This document shows positions 24,925-34,044 of a stretch of 64,000 bases of DNA, piece by piece (position 1 is the first letter of the stretch; each line of letters starts with the position of its first letter). This DNA comes from Krasilnikoviella flava (lineage in GTDB: Bacteria; Actinomycetota; Actinomycetes; Actinomycetales; Cellulomonadaceae): the NCBI RefSeq assembly GCF_900167525.1, contig NZ_FUZQ01000005.1, positions 124,001-188,000 of the forward strand, read 5' to 3'. The notes under the pieces are model-generated. The model saw nothing but the letters and a program-made list of their open reading frames with translations, did not search any database and was not told where the DNA came from. The translations under genes and the position numbers were made by a program.

Positions 24925-26786
24925 GCCGCCCCAGCAAGCCGGAACCGTCCCAGCCCGCGACGTCTCGGCCGGACGACCGCCGTCGCCCCACCGACGCGTC
25001 CGCGGACGACACCACCCAGCTCGACGCCGAGGCCTCCCGAGAGGTCAGGTCGCGGTCGCTGCGCCTGCTGGGCGAGCTGCTGCGGCCGCGCCGTGGCGCC
25101 CTCGCACTCGCAGGCCTCCTGGTCGTGGTCTCGACGCTCGGCCAGGTGGCGGGCCCGTGGCTCGTGTCCCTCGCCATCGACTCCGCGGTGCCCGACCTCA
25201 TGGACGGCGACGTCGACACCCTCGTGCTGGTCGGCTCCGCCTACCTGGTCGCCGCGGTCGTCGGCGGCCTGTGCGCCGGGGCCTACGTCCGTCAGGCCGC
25301 GCGCATCGCCCAGGGGGTGCTGTTGGACCTGCGCCGACGGGTCTTCAGGCACACGCAGCTGCTGAGCCTGGAGTTCCACGAGTCGTACACCTCCGGCCGC
25401 ATCATCAGCCGCCAGACGTCCGACCTCGAGGCGCTGCGCGAGCTGCTCGACGGCGGACTCACGGGCGTCGTCTCTTCCCTCATGCTCATGCTCTTCACCG
25501 GGCTGAGCCTGTTCCTGCTCGACTGGCGCTCGGGCCTGGTGCTCGCGGTGGCCCTCGTGCCGGCCTGGCTGCTCACCCGCTGGTTCCAGAAGCGCTCGCA
25601 GGTCTTCTACCGCGAGCAGCGCACCACCTCCGCGCGGCTCATCGTGAAGTTCGTCGAGACGATGACCGGGATGCGCGCCGTGCAGGCGTTCCGCCGGGAG
25701 TCGACCACCGAGGCGGACTACGGCCGGCTCAGCGAGCAGTACCGGGACGCCAACCTCAACACCATGGGGCTCAACGGCCGCTACCAGCCGGGCCTCGTGC
25801 TGATCGGGAACGTCGCGGTCGCGGTCGCGCTCGCGCTCGGCGGCTGGCGGGTCTACTCCGGTGGGCTGGACGTCGGCGTGCTGGTGGCGGCCCTGTTGTA
25901 CGTGAAGCGGTTCTTCCAGCCGATCCAGCAGCTCGGGAACTTCTACAACTCGTTCCAGTCCGCCACGGCGGCCCTGGAGAAGGTGTCCGGCCTCCTGGCC
26001 GAGGAGCCGACCGTCGTCGAGCCGCGCCGTCCCGTGGCGCTGCCGCACGCGCGCGGCGCCCTGCGCCTGGACCACGTCACGTTCCGCTACGGCGACGGGC
26101 CCGTGGTGCTGCCCGACCTCGACCTCACCCTCCCGGCGGGACAGACGGTCGCGCTGGTGGGCACGACGGGCGCGGGCAAGTCCACGCTCGCCAAGCTCGT
26201 GACCCGCTTCTACGACGCGAGCGAGGGGCGCGTGCAGCTCGACGGCGTCGACGTGCGCGACCTGTCGACGACGGACCTGCGGCGCGCCGTGGTCATGGTG
26301 ACGCAGGAGGCGTACCTGTTCAGCGGGTCCGTGCGGGAGAACATCGCCCTCGGGCGCCCCGGCGCCCCGCAGGCGGACATCGAGGCCGCGGCCCGCGCCG
26401 TCGGGGCGCACGAGTTCATCATGGACATGCCGGACGGGTACGACACCGACGTGAACAAGCGCGGCGGTCGCGTCTCGGCGGGGCAGCGCCAGCTGCTCTC
26501 GTTCGCGCGGGCGTTCCTCGCCGACCCGGCGGTGCTGGTGCTCGACGAGGCGACATCGTCGCTCGACATCCCGGGCGAGCGGCTGGTGCAGCACGGCCTG
26601 CAGACCCTGCTGTCCGACCGGACGGCGATCATCATCGCGCACCGGCTGTCGACGGTGGCGATCGCCGACCGGGTGCTCGTCATGGAGCACGGGCGGGTGA
26701 TCGAGGACGGCACCCCCGACGAGCTGGCCGCCGGGGACGGGCACTACGCCGCCCTCAACGCGGCCTGGCAGGACTCGTTGGTCTGA
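24921..26786 (+). CDS. ABC exporter subunit B (heterodimer partner with degenerate signature)
   Basis: A 621-residue half-transporter: a polar N-terminus, six transmembrane helices (residues 55-330), then Walker [14 protein letters not shown], Walker [13 protein letters not shown] with a canonical Glu, and H-loop [10 protein letters not shown]. The signature reads [15 protein letters not shown], so LSGGQ has become SAGQ. Opposite subunit A this makes one degenerate and one canonical ATP site. GTG 24921 overlaps subunit A's stop (GTGA) and has GAGGAGG (24906-24912) upstream. Confidence 0.92.
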   Translation: MSRPSKPEPSQPATSRPDDRRRPTDASADDTTQLDAEASREVRSRSLRLLGELLRPRRGALALAGLLVVVSTLGQVAGPWLVSLAIDSAVPDLMDGDVDTLVLVGSAYLVAAVVGGLCAGAYVRQAARIAQGVLLDLRRRVFRHTQLLSLEFHESYTSGRIISRQTSDLEALRELLDGGLTGVVSSLMLMLFTGLSLFLLDWRSGLVLAVALVPAWLLTRWFQKRSQVFYREQRTTSARLIVKFVETMTGMRAVQAFRRESTTEADYGRLSEQYRDANLNTMGLNGRYQPGLVLIGNVAVAVALALGGWRVYSGGLDVGVLVAALLYVKRFFQPIQQLGNFYNSFQSATAALEKVSGLLAEEPTVVEPRRPVALPHARGALRLDHVTFRYGDGPVVLPDLDLTLPAGQTVALVGTTGAGKSTLAKLVTRFYDASEGRVQLDGVDVRDLSTTDLRRAVVMVTQEAYLFSGSVRENIALGRPGAPQADIEAAARAVGAHEFIMDMPDGYDTDVNKRGGRVSAGQRQLLSFARAFLADPAVLVLDEATSSLDIPGERLVQHGLQTLLSDRTAIIIAHRLSTVAIADRVLVMEHGRVIEDGTPDELAAGDGHYAALNAAWQDSLV

Positions 26787-26809
26787 CCCTCTCCGGCCGG
26801 ACCGGTCCG

Positions 26810-26845
26810 ACGACGCCCCGCCCTCGCCCGAGGGCGGGGCGTCGT
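26810..26845. terminator. 15-bp bidirectional hairpin between convergent genes
   Basis: Arms 26810-26824 and 26831-26845 pair perfectly (ACGACGCCCCGCCCT) around CGCCCG. It lies between the ABC exporter stop (26786) and the stop of the leftward LMF gene (26858) and can serve both. Confidence 0.8.
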
Positions 26846-26857
26846 GCGTCCGCGCGG

Positions 26858-28339
26858 TCATCGCGCCAACCCGCCCCCGGGCCGCGGGGACAGCCGGACC
26901 GGCTCGACGATCACCTCGAGCTCGCGCCGCACCCACCAGTCCCCGGACCGGCGGCGCTCGTCCCGGGTGGTGTACCGGTAGCGGAAGAGGCGCATCCGCA
27001 CCCACCGCGGCCGGGCGCCGTCGAAGGGGTCGAGCCGTAGCAGGCGCAGGGTGGCGGGGTCGGCCTCCAGCAGGCGCTCGCACAGCCGGGGGATCCACGG
27101 GCCCGACGCCCCGAGGGGCACGAACCACAGCACCCAGTCCAGCCGTAGGTGGTACGGCGCGACCTGCGGCGGGCGCCTGCCCACGTCTCCCGGTTTGCCG
27201 CGGAACGCGTACTCGCGCCAGTCGTCCGGGCCCGGACGGTCGGCGAGCGTGCCCTCCAGGATCACCTCGTCCCGGCGCCGCGTCACGCTGCCGAACGCCC
27301 CGTACGCGTTCACCAGGCGGAGCGGCTCGAAGTTCGCGTTCATCTTCTGGTGCCGCGAGGCGAGGTTGAGCGCCGGGCGCACGGACAACGCTGCGAGGAG
27401 CAGGACGACGAGCGTGGCCGTCACGAGGTAGGGCACGGGGACCGGGGGCGGGACGGCGCCGGACCCTGCGCCCGGCGCGAGCCCGCCGACGAGGGCTCGC
27501 CACACGTCGTCGGACACCATCGCGGCGCCCAGCACGATCGCGGCCCAGTTGAGCCAGGCGAAGTTCCCGGTGAGCACGAGCCAGCCCTGGGTGAGCACGA
27601 CCACACCGCCGGCCACGCTCGGCAGCGGCTGCGGCAGCCACAGCAGCCACGGGACCAGGAGCTGGGTCACGTGGTTGCCCACCACCTCGGCCCGGTGCCA
27701 CCAGCGCGGCAGGTGGTGCGCGTGCCAGCTCAGCGGGCCGGGCATCGGCTGGGTCTCGTGGTGGTAGTCGAGGGCGGTGAGGTCGCGCCAGGCCGGATCG
27801 CCCCGCCACTTGATGAGCCCCGCGCCGAGCTCGAGCCGGAACAGCAGCCAGCGGGCGGCGAGCACCAGCAGGAACGGGACGGGCACGGCCGGCGAACCGA
27901 ACCACGCGGCCAGGAACGCCAGCTCGCACAGCAGCGTCTCCCAGCCGAACGCGTAGAAGCGCTGCCCCACGGACACGACCGAGAGGTAGCCCGCCCACAG
28001 CACGAGGAGGACGGCGGTCGTGACCCACCACGGGCCGGCCTGCGGCAGCCCGACCACGATCGCGGCACCGCCGCCCACGCCGAGACCGCCCACGACGACC
28101 AGCAGGCGGTCGCTGTACCGCAGGTGGAACAGCGACGGGGCGTCCCGGAACGCCACCCGCGCGGTGAACCGCGGCACGGGCAGGAGGCCGTGCTCGCCGA
28201 GCAGGGGTCGGAACTGGCCCAGGGCCTGCAGGAACGCCAGGCACAGCAGGGCGCCGACCCCGCGCTGGAGCACCTCGCGGGCGACGTCGTAGTCGGCGCT
28301 GGCCCACCAGCCGTCGAGCCATCCCAGCTGCTCAGGCAC
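26858..28339 (-). CDS. lipase maturation factor family membrane protein
   Basis: A 493-residue multi-pass protein. It contains the LMF-family core KWRGDPAWRDLTALDYH followed by ETQPMPGPLSWHAHHLP near residues 175-210, and MNANFEPLRLVNAYGAFG near 345. Eukaryotic LMF1 folds secreted lipases in the ER; bacterial members have no assigned client. About nine hydrophobic segments precede a soluble C-terminal domain (from ~370, DDWREYAFRGKPGD). GTG 28339 is preceded at 6 nt by TAGCGT (28351-28346, complement), whose first three bases are the stop codon of the LysR gene. Confidence 0.88.
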   Translation of the reverse strand: MPEQLGWLDGWWASADYDVAREVLQRGVGALLCLAFLQALGQFRPLLGEHGLLPVPRFTARVAFRDAPSLFHLRYSDRLLVVVGGLGVGGGAAIVVGLPQAGPWWVTTAVLLVLWAGYLSVVSVGQRFYAFGWETLLCELAFLAAWFGSPAVPVPFLLVLAARWLLFRLELGAGLIKWRGDPAWRDLTALDYHHETQPMPGPLSWHAHHLPRWWHRAEVVGNHVTQLLVPWLLWLPQPLPSVAGGVVVLTQGWLVLTGNFAWLNWAAIVLGAAMVSDDVWRALVGGLAPGAGSGAVPPPVPVPYLVTATLVVLLLAALSVRPALNLASRHQKMNANFEPLRLVNAYGAFGSVTRRRDEVILEGTLADRPGPDDWREYAFRGKPGDVGRRPPQVAPYHLRLDWVLWFVPLGASGPWIPRLCERLLEADPATLRLLRLDPFDGARPRWVRMRLFRYRYTTRDERRRSGDWWVRRELEVIVEPVRLSPRPGGGLAR

Positions 28340-28348
28340 GGCTCCACG

Positions 28349-29317
28349 CTAGTCGCGCGCTGCGGCACCCGCCTCGACGAGGCGCTCGACGAGCGCACGC
28401 GCCGCCGGGGTCGGCGCGCCCACCGTGAGCGCGAGCACCTGCCGGGTGGCGCCGGGCAGGGGTTGCGCGACGACGTCGGGGTTCCGGTGCGCGCGCAGGG
28501 CGAGCGACGGCAGCAGGCTCACGCCGGCCCCGGACGCGACGAGCGCCTGCACGGCCACGTAGTCGTCGGTCTCGAACGCGATGCGCGGCGCGAACCCGGC
28601 GGTCGCGCAGCGCGCGACCAGGTCGGCCCGGCAGCGCTCGCAGCCGGCGATCCATGCCGCGTCGCGCAGGTCGCCGAGCTGCGGTGGGCCGCCCTGCGCG
28701 TCGTCCGGGAGGGCGTGCGGGAGGTCGCCCGCGCCCCCGACGTCGGCTGCCCGCCGGACCAGCGCGATCGGCTCGGAGTGCACCACCGTGACCTCGAAGC
28801 GCGCCAGGTCCATGGCGGGCCGCGCGTGGGGGGCGTCGGTGTGCCGGAACACGAGGGCGACGTCCACGTCGCCCGCCTGGAGCGCGGCCACCGCCTCGGG
28901 CGGCTCGGCCTCGACGAGCCCGACGCCGAGGCCGGGGTGTGCCGACCGCAGCCCGGCCACGGCCGCGGGCACGAGGGTCGCGAGCGCGGAGGGGAACGAC
29001 GCCAGCCGGGCACGCCCGGCGCGCAGGCCGACCAGGGCGTCCAGCTCGCGCCGCGCGCCCTCGACGCGGCCGAGGATCTCCTCGGCACGGGCGGCCAGCA
29101 GCCGGCCCGCCTCCGTGAGTCGCACGCCGCGGCCCGCGCGCTGCAGCAGGGCGATCCCCGCCTCCGACTCCAGGCGCGCGAGGTGATGGCTCACGGACGG
29201 TTGCGCGTAGTGCAGCTCGCGCGCCGCGGCCGTCACCGAGCCGGTGCGCGCGACGGCCGCCAGGACGCGCAGGCGGGTGAGGTCCAGGTGTGGCGGGGGA
29301 GCGGGCTCGACGGACAT
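28349..29317 (-). CDS. LysR-family transcriptional regulator
   Basis: A 322-residue regulator. The winged helix lies at residues 15-75 (LRVLAAVARTGSVTAAAREL, AQPSVSHHLARLESEAGIAL, GRGVRLTEAGRLL); the periplasmic-binding effector domain extends from about residue 95. ATG 29317 is preferred over 29341 because TAGGCT (29330-29325, complement) ends 7 nt before it. It is divergent from a PLP-dependent dehydratase gene, the classic LysR arrangement, so that gene is its probable target. Confidence 0.9.
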   Translation of the reverse strand: MSVEPAPPPHLDLTRLRVLAAVARTGSVTAAARELHYAQPSVSHHLARLESEAGIALLQRAGRGVRLTEAGRLLAARAEEILGRVEGARRELDALVGLRAGRARLASFPSALATLVPAAVAGLRSAHPGLGVGLVEAEPPEAVAALQAGDVDVALVFRHTDAPHARPAMDLARFEVTVVHSEPIALVRRAADVGGAGDLPHALPDDAQGGPPQLGDLRDAAWIAGCERCRADLVARCATAGFAPRIAFETDDYVAVQALVASGAGVSLLPSLALRAHRNPDVVAQPLPGATRQVLALTVGAPTPAARALVERLVEAGAAARD

Positions 29318-29337
29318 GCCGACCAGCCTACGGCCAC

Positions 29338-29356
29338 CCATCGGCCGTTTCGATGG
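29338..29356. promoter_or_regulatory. dyad in the LysR/dehydratase divergent region
   Basis: CCATCG (29338-29343) and CGATGG (29351-29356) form a perfect 6-bp inverted repeat with a 7-nt spacer, containing a T-N11-A core as in LysR boxes. It is 20 nt upstream of the lysR start codon and 57 nt upstream of the dehydratase, suitable for autorepression and activation. Confidence 0.5.
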
Positions 29357-29412
29357 CGGGTAGTCGGAACAGGCATTGGACCTATGGGTCGGGCGGCGGT
29401 GATCCTGAGGTG

Positions 29413-30420
29413 ATGACGACGACGACCCCGCAGCCCGCCGACGTGCCCGCGCCCCCGACGATGCGGGACGTGCTCGCCGCGGCCCGCCGGATCGACGGGC
29501 TCGTCGTCCGGACGCCCGCCCTGCGCCACCCCGAGCTCGACCGGGCCGCCGCCGCGGCCGGTGCCACCGGGGCGAGCCTCGTCGTCAAGCACGAGAACCT
29601 GCAGCACACCGGCGCGTTCAAGGTGCGCGGCGCGCTGAACCTCCTGCTCGGCTTCGACGACTCCGAGCGCCGCCGCGGCATCGTCGCGTACTCGACCGGC
29701 AACCACGCCCAGGCGCTCGCCCACGCCGCCCGGCGCACGGGCACCGCCTGCACGATCGTCATGCCGCGCCACCCGAACCCGCTGAAGGAGCGCGCGGTGC
29801 GCGACCTGGGCGCCGACGTCGTGCTGCACGGCGCCACGTTCGACGACGCCCGCGCCCGTGCCGGCGAGGTGGCCGCCGCCACCGGGGCCCGCCTCGTGGG
29901 CGCCGCCAACGAGCCGGTCCTCGTGGCGGGCGTCGCGACCGCGACGCTCGAGCTCCTGGAGCAGGCCCCCGACCTGGAGGTCCTCGTGGTGCCCGTGGGC
30001 GGCGGATCCGGCGCCGCGGCGGCGTGTCTCGTCGCGGCCGCCCTGGCCCCGGGCCTGCGCGTGGTCGCGGTGCAGGCCGCGGCGTCCCCGGCCGCCCACG
30101 ACTCCTGGCGTGCGGGCGAGCTGCGCACCGCGGTCAACGCCACCCGCGCGGAAGGGCTCGCCGTCGGGTGCGGCTTCGCCCTCACCCAGGCGGTGCTGCG
30201 CGAGCGGCTGGCGGACTTCCTGCTCGTGGACGACGACGCGATCGCCGCGGCGCAGCGCCTCTACCTGACCGGCGCCCGCACGGTCGCCGAGGGTGCCGGG
30301 GCCGCGGCGCTGGCCGCCGTCCTGGCCCGTCCGGCAGAGTTCGCCGGGCACCGCGTGGGCGTGATGTGCTCCGGCGGCAACGCCAGCGAGGCCGAGCTCC
30401 GGCGCGCGATCGGCGCCTGA
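29413..30420 (+). CDS. PLP-dependent threonine/serine dehydratase-like enzyme
   Basis: A 335-residue fold-type II PLP enzyme. Lys70 in TGAFKVRGA forms the Schiff base, STGNHAQALA binds substrate, VPVGGGSGAAAA binds the PLP phosphate and VMCSGGNAS closes the domain. There is no C-terminal ACT domain, so it is not the allosteric biosynthetic IlvA but resembles catabolic threonine/serine ammonia-lyases or hydroxyaspartate/hydroxyectoine-type dehydratases. ATG 29413 has GAGGTG just upstream. It is likely controlled by the divergent LysR. Confidence 0.85.
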   Translation: MTTTTPQPADVPAPPTMRDVLAAARRIDGLVVRTPALRHPELDRAAAAAGATGASLVVKHENLQHTGAFKVRGALNLLLGFDDSERRRGIVAYSTGNHAQALAHAARRTGTACTIVMPRHPNPLKERAVRDLGADVVLHGATFDDARARAGEVAAATGARLVGAANEPVLVAGVATATLELLEQAPDLEVLVVPVGGGSGAAAACLVAAALAPGLRVVAVQAAASPAAHDSWRAGELRTAVNATRAEGLAVGCGFALTQAVLRERLADFLLVDDDAIAAAQRLYLTGARTVAEGAGAAALAAVLARPAEFAGHRVGVMCSGGNASEAELRRAIGA

Positions 30421-30473
30421 GCCCACGCCGCTCCCCGGGTGGACGACGTGGTCCCGGGGATACGCTGCCGGGC

Positions 30474-31094
30474 ATGGCCCGCTACTTCGACGTGCACCCG
30501 GTCGACCCGCAGCCCCGGGCGGTCTCCCAGGTCGTCGCGATGCTGAACGACGGGGGGCTCATCGCCTACCCGACCGACTCCGGGTACGCGCTCGGCTGCC
30601 GGGTCGGGCAGCACGACGGCACCGAGCGGATCCGGCAGATCCGGCACCTGGACGCACACCACCACTTCACGCTCGTGTGCTGCGACTTCGCGCAGCTCGG
30701 CCAGCTCGTCCGACTCGACAACAACGCGTTCCGCGCCATCAAGTCCTCGACCCCTGGCCCGTACACCTTCATCCTCCCGGCCACGGCCGAGGTGCCCCGG
30801 CGCCTCGCCCACCCCAAGAAGAAGACCATCGGCGTCCGCATCCCCGATTCGCCGGTGGTGCAGGCCCTGCTGCGCGAGCTCGGGGAGCCCCTGCTGTCGT
30901 CCACCCTCATCCTGCCGGGCTCCGAGCAGCCGCTCACCGACGGCTGGCAGGTCAAGGAGGAGCTCGACCACCTGGTCGACGCCGTGGTGGACGCCGGCGA
31001 GGTGCTGGCCGAGCCCACGACCGTCGTCGACTGGTCCGAGGGGTATCCCGAGGTGGTCCGGGTCGGGGCGGGCGACACGACCCGGTTCGAATAA
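30474..31094 (+). CDS. YciO-type L-threonylcarbamoyladenylate synthase family protein
   Basis: A 206-residue Sua5/YrdC/YciO-fold protein: GGLIAYPTDSGYALGC near residue 28, RHLDAHHHFTLVCCDFAQLG near 58, GPYTFILPAT near 92, KKKTIGVRIPDSP near 112 and LLSSTLILPG near 137. The family binds threonine and ATP; TsaC makes threonylcarbamoyl-AMP for tRNA t6A, while YciO members may be housekeeping paralogues. ATG 30474 follows TACGCT (30461-30466) by 7 nt. Confidence 0.87.
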   Translation: MARYFDVHPVDPQPRAVSQVVAMLNDGGLIAYPTDSGYALGCRVGQHDGTERIRQIRHLDAHHHFTLVCCDFAQLGQLVRLDNNAFRAIKSSTPGPYTFILPATAEVPRRLAHPKKKTIGVRIPDSPVVQALLRELGEPLLSSTLILPGSEQPLTDGWQVKEELDHLVDAVVDAGEVLAEPTTVVDWSEGYPEVVRVGAGDTTRFE

Positions 31095-31153
31095 CCTCCC
31101 GGCCCGCTCGGACACCCGCCCGCGCGGCGCGGGGCCCGGTTAGGGTGCTGCCC

Positions 31154-32575
31154 ATGAGCGACCGCGGACTTGCCCTGGCCCGAGAGAAGATGCAGGCGGA
31201 GGGCGTCGCCCCCGCCGCGATCGAGACCTTCACCCGCTTCTACCACCTGCTCTCCTCGGGCGAGACCGGACTGGTGCGCGAGGCCGACGTCGAGCCTTTG
31301 GTCGACCTGCCGCGGCACGCGGATCTCGACGTCTCCGAGGCCGACGCGCAGGAGGCCCTCGCCCGGACCGCGATCATCAAGCTCAACGGCGGGCTCGGCA
31401 CCTCGATGGGCATGGACAAGGCGAAGTCGCTGCTCACGGTGCGCGCCGACGCGCCCGCGGAGGACGCGGGCGACGGCTCGCTGACCTTCCTCGACGTCAT
31501 CGTCCGCCAGGTGCGCGCCGCGCGGGAGGCCACCGGCGCCCGCCTGCCCCTGGTGCTGATGAACTCCTTCCGCACCCGCGACGACACGCTCGCCGCGCTC
31601 GCCCCGTACGGCGACCTGGCCGTCGACGGGCTCCCCGTGGACTTCCTGCAGAACCGCGAGCCCAAGCTCCGCGCCGACACGCTCGAGCCCGTCGAGTGGC
31701 CCGCCGACCCGTCGCTCGAGTGGTGCCCGCCGGGGCACGGCGACCTGTACCCCGCGCTGCACGCCTCGGGCGTCGTGCGGGCGCTCCTGGACGCCGGCTT
31801 CCGGTACGCGAGCGTGTCCAACTCCGACAATCTCGGGGCCGCCCCCGACGGCGCGATCGCGGCGTGGTTCGCCGCCTCCGGCGCCCCCTATGCGGCCGAG
31901 ATGTGCCGCAAGTCGCCGGCCGACGTCAAGGGCGGGCAGCTCGTCGTGCGCAAGCGCGACGGCCGCATCGTGCAGCGGGAGACCGCGCAGACGCACCCGG
32001 ACGACGTCACGGTCTCGCTCGACCCCTCGGTGCACCCGTACTTCCACACCAACAACCTGTGGTTCGACCTCGAGGCGCTCGCAGCCGAGCTGGACCGCAC
32101 CGGCGGGGTCCTCGAGCTGCCCCTGATCCGCAACGAGAAGACGGTGGACCCGACGGACCCGTCGTCGCCCGCCGTCGTGCAGATCGAGTCCGCGATGGGC
32201 GCCGCCGTGGCCGTGTTCGAGGGCGCGACGGCGATCGAGGTGGGGCGCGAGCGCTTCCTGCCGGTGAAGACCACCGGCGACCTGCTGCTGATGCGCTCCG
32301 ACGTGTACGAGCTCACCGAGGAGTACCGCCTGGTCGCGCAGGTCGAGGCGCCGCTGGTGAAGCTGTCGAAGACGTACAAGGCGATCACGGCGTTCGACGA
32401 GCGCTTCGCCGCGGGGGCGCCGTCGCTGCGGGGGGCGTCGTCGCTCACGGTCGAGGGGGACTGGACCTTCGGCGCCGCCGTGACCGCCGAGGGCGATGCC
32501 GCGCTGCCGGACCCCGGCGAGCCCGCCACCGTGCCCGACGGCGCGACCGTGACCTCGGAGGGCGTCCGGGCCTGA
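31154..32575 (+). CDS. UTP-glucose-1-phosphate uridylyltransferase (UDPGP family, eukaryotic type)
   Basis: A 473-residue nucleotidyltransferase. The UTP-binding loop is KLNGGLGTSMGMDKAKSLL near residues 76-94; LMNSFRTRDDT near 136, VSNSDNLGAAPDG near 220, HTNNLWFDLEAL near 298 and LPVKTTGDLLLMRSDVYEL near 370 are family landmarks. It makes UDP-glucose for glycan and trehalose synthesis and differs from the GalU type found in most bacteria. ATG 31154 follows TAGGGT (31141-31146) by 7 nt. GalE, the next enzyme on UDP-glucose, lies 23 kb away. Confidence 0.92.
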   Translation: MSDRGLALAREKMQAEGVAPAAIETFTRFYHLLSSGETGLVREADVEPLVDLPRHADLDVSEADAQEALARTAIIKLNGGLGTSMGMDKAKSLLTVRADAPAEDAGDGSLTFLDVIVRQVRAAREATGARLPLVLMNSFRTRDDTLAALAPYGDLAVDGLPVDFLQNREPKLRADTLEPVEWPADPSLEWCPPGHGDLYPALHASGVVRALLDAGFRYASVSNSDNLGAAPDGAIAAWFAASGAPYAAEMCRKSPADVKGGQLVVRKRDGRIVQRETAQTHPDDVTVSLDPSVHPYFHTNNLWFDLEALAAELDRTGGVLELPLIRNEKTVDPTDPSSPAVVQIESAMGAAVAVFEGATAIEVGRERFLPVKTTGDLLLMRSDVYELTEEYRLVAQVEAPLVKLSKTYKAITAFDERFAAGAPSLRGASSLTVEGDWTFGAAVTAEGDAALPDPGEPATVPDGATVTSEGVRA

Positions 32576-32587
32576 CCGCCCGCGACG

Positions 32588-33268
32588 CTAGGCCGGGACG
32601 TCGACCACGCGGTCGGCCCCCGGCACCGGCGTCAGGGTGCCCGCCGAGGCGGCGGCCAGGTCGTCGCGCAGCCGGGGGAGCGCGGCCGGCGGCACGAGCA
32701 GGGCGAGCCTTGCGACGGCGGCGTACGTCGGCTCCTCGAGCACGGCACCGTGCGTCCCGGCCCAGTCGCGCAGCAGGTGGTCCACCCGGCCGGCGTCCGC
32801 GTGCGGCACGTCGACGGTGACCTCGGTGAGGATCTCGCGACGTCGGAGGACGCCGTGGTCCGCCGCGACGTCGAGCGCCTCGGCGACGGCGCCCGAGTAG
32901 GCCCGCACCAGGCCGCCCGCGCCGAGCAGCACCCCGCCGAAGTACCGCGTCACCACCGCGACGACGTCGGTCAGGTGCCGGCGGCGCAGGACCTCGAGCA
33001 TCGGCACGCCGGCGGTGCCCGACGGCTCGCCGTCGTCGGAGGAGCGCTGCTGGTCGGCGTGGGTGCCGACGACGAGGGCCACGCAGTGGTGTCGCGCGTC
33101 CCAGAGCTCCTTGCGCCGCTGGGCGACCACGGCGTCCGCCTCCTCGACCGTGCGGGCGGGGGCCAGGTGCGCCAGGAAGCGCGACTTCTTGATCACGAGC
33201 TCGTGGTCGACGGGGAGGGCGAGCGTGCCCGGGAGCGCTGCGGGCACGGGGGCGTCGGGTCGGCTCAC
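32588..33268 (-). CDS. IMPACT/YigZ family protein
   Basis: A 226-residue protein of usual length. The N-terminal UPF0029 domain shows IKKSRFLAHLAPARTVEEAD, SDDGEPSGTAGVPMLEVL and VVTRYFGGVLLGAGGLVRAY; a ferredoxin-like C-terminal domain follows. Eukaryotic IMPACT modulates translation stress signalling; bacterial members are thought to bind nucleic acid or factor. GTG 33268 follows TAGCCT (33280-33275, complement) by 6 nt. It is convergent with the UGPase gene. Confidence 0.9.
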   Translation of the reverse strand: MSRPDAPVPAALPGTLALPVDHELVIKKSRFLAHLAPARTVEEADAVVAQRRKELWDARHHCVALVVGTHADQQRSSDDGEPSGTAGVPMLEVLRRRHLTDVVAVVTRYFGGVLLGAGGLVRAYSGAVAEALDVAADHGVLRRREILTEVTVDVPHADAGRVDHLLRDWAGTHGAVLEEPTYAAVARLALLVPPAALPRLRDDLAAASAGTLTPVPGADRVVDVPA

Positions 33269-33319
33269 CGCACGAGGCTACGACGCAGGTCGACACGCCG
33301 GGCCGCCTCCCTACGAAAA

Positions 33320-33332
33320 AGTGTGCCAAGCG
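33320..33332 (+). repeat. direct repeat, left copy (AGTGTGCCAAGCG)
   Basis: AGTGTGCCAAGCG preceded by GAAAA recurs at 34032-34044 in the same orientation, 712 nt away. The left copy lies 14 nt before the ATG of the recombinase-like gene. The two copies bracket that gene, as ends or attachment sites of a small unit would. Confidence 0.75.
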
Positions 33333-33346
33333 CCAGGATCGACCGC

Positions 33347-34033
33347 ATGACGCAGAGCACGGGGGAGCCCCTGTCCGACGATGCGAAGCCTGCCGCTCGC
33401 TACCCGCGGCCCACGGTGACGCTGGACGAGGCGGAGTGGGTGTGGCGCGAGCTGTCCGTGGAGGCGCTGCGCCCGGGCGGCAAGCCCGAGGTGGTACGCC
33501 TCGCGGTGATCGCCGGCCTGACCCGGGCCACGGGCGCGCGGTACGGGGACCTGCTGCGCGTGCGGGCGGAGGACCTGGACCTCGGCCCCGACCCGGAGGC
33601 CGCGAGCCGGCGCGGTCGGGTCGGGGGCTCGCGGGATGCGGGGGAGGGGAGGGTCGTGCTGCGGCACGGCAAGCACCGCACGGTGCGGGAGCACCGGCTG
33701 CCCCCGGAAGCGGTGCTGCTCCTGCGGCACTGGATGGTGGTCCGGGAGGAGCTGGCCGCCGAGCTGGAGGGCTCGGTACCGCGGGCACTGCTGCTCACGG
33801 TGCACCACACGCACGACCACGGCACGACCGTCGCGAGCGGGCTGCCGATCACGAAGCAGGGGCTGGTGCTCTCGTGGCGACGCTTCGTGCACCGGACGAA
33901 CGCGCGGTACGGGGCGGTGCGGGCGCCGCTCCCGACACGGTTCGAGCAGGTGCGCCGGGCGTGGGTGGACGCGGGCGTGCCGGACCTCGGCCGGGAGCTG
34001 CTGCCGACCGATGGCGATCCTCGAGAAAAATAG
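33347..34033 (+). CDS. tyrosine-recombinase-like protein lacking the catalytic tyrosine
   Basis: A 228-residue protein resembling only the catalytic domain of phage integrases. The first active-site Arg region is visible (LTRATGARYGDLLRVRAEDL, near residue 65), as is the beta-hairpin Lys/Arg region (RHGKHRTVREHRLP). The expected HxxR box is degraded (PTRFEQVRRAW near 200) and no Tyr nucleophile follows before the stop. There is no N-terminal core-binding domain. The stop TAG (34031-34033) lies in the right direct repeat. A DNA-binding protein derived from an integrase, or an inactivated integrase, is most likely. Confidence 0.7.
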   Translation: MTQSTGEPLSDDAKPAARYPRPTVTLDEAEWVWRELSVEALRPGGKPEVVRLAVIAGLTRATGARYGDLLRVRAEDLDLGPDPEAASRRGRVGGSRDAGEGRVVLRHGKHRTVREHRLPPEAVLLLRHWMVVREELAAELEGSVPRALLLTVHHTHDHGTTVASGLPITKQGLVLSWRRFVHRTNARYGAVRAPLPTRFEQVRRAWVDAGVPDLGRELLPTDGDPREK

Positions 34034-34044
34034 TGTGCCAAGCG
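34032..34044 (+). repeat. direct repeat, right copy (AGTGTGCCAAGCG)
   Basis: Identical 13-bp core to 33320-33332, again preceded by a GAAAAA tract (34025-34030) with TA inserted between. It overlaps the stop codon of the recombinase-like gene. Confidence 0.75.
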
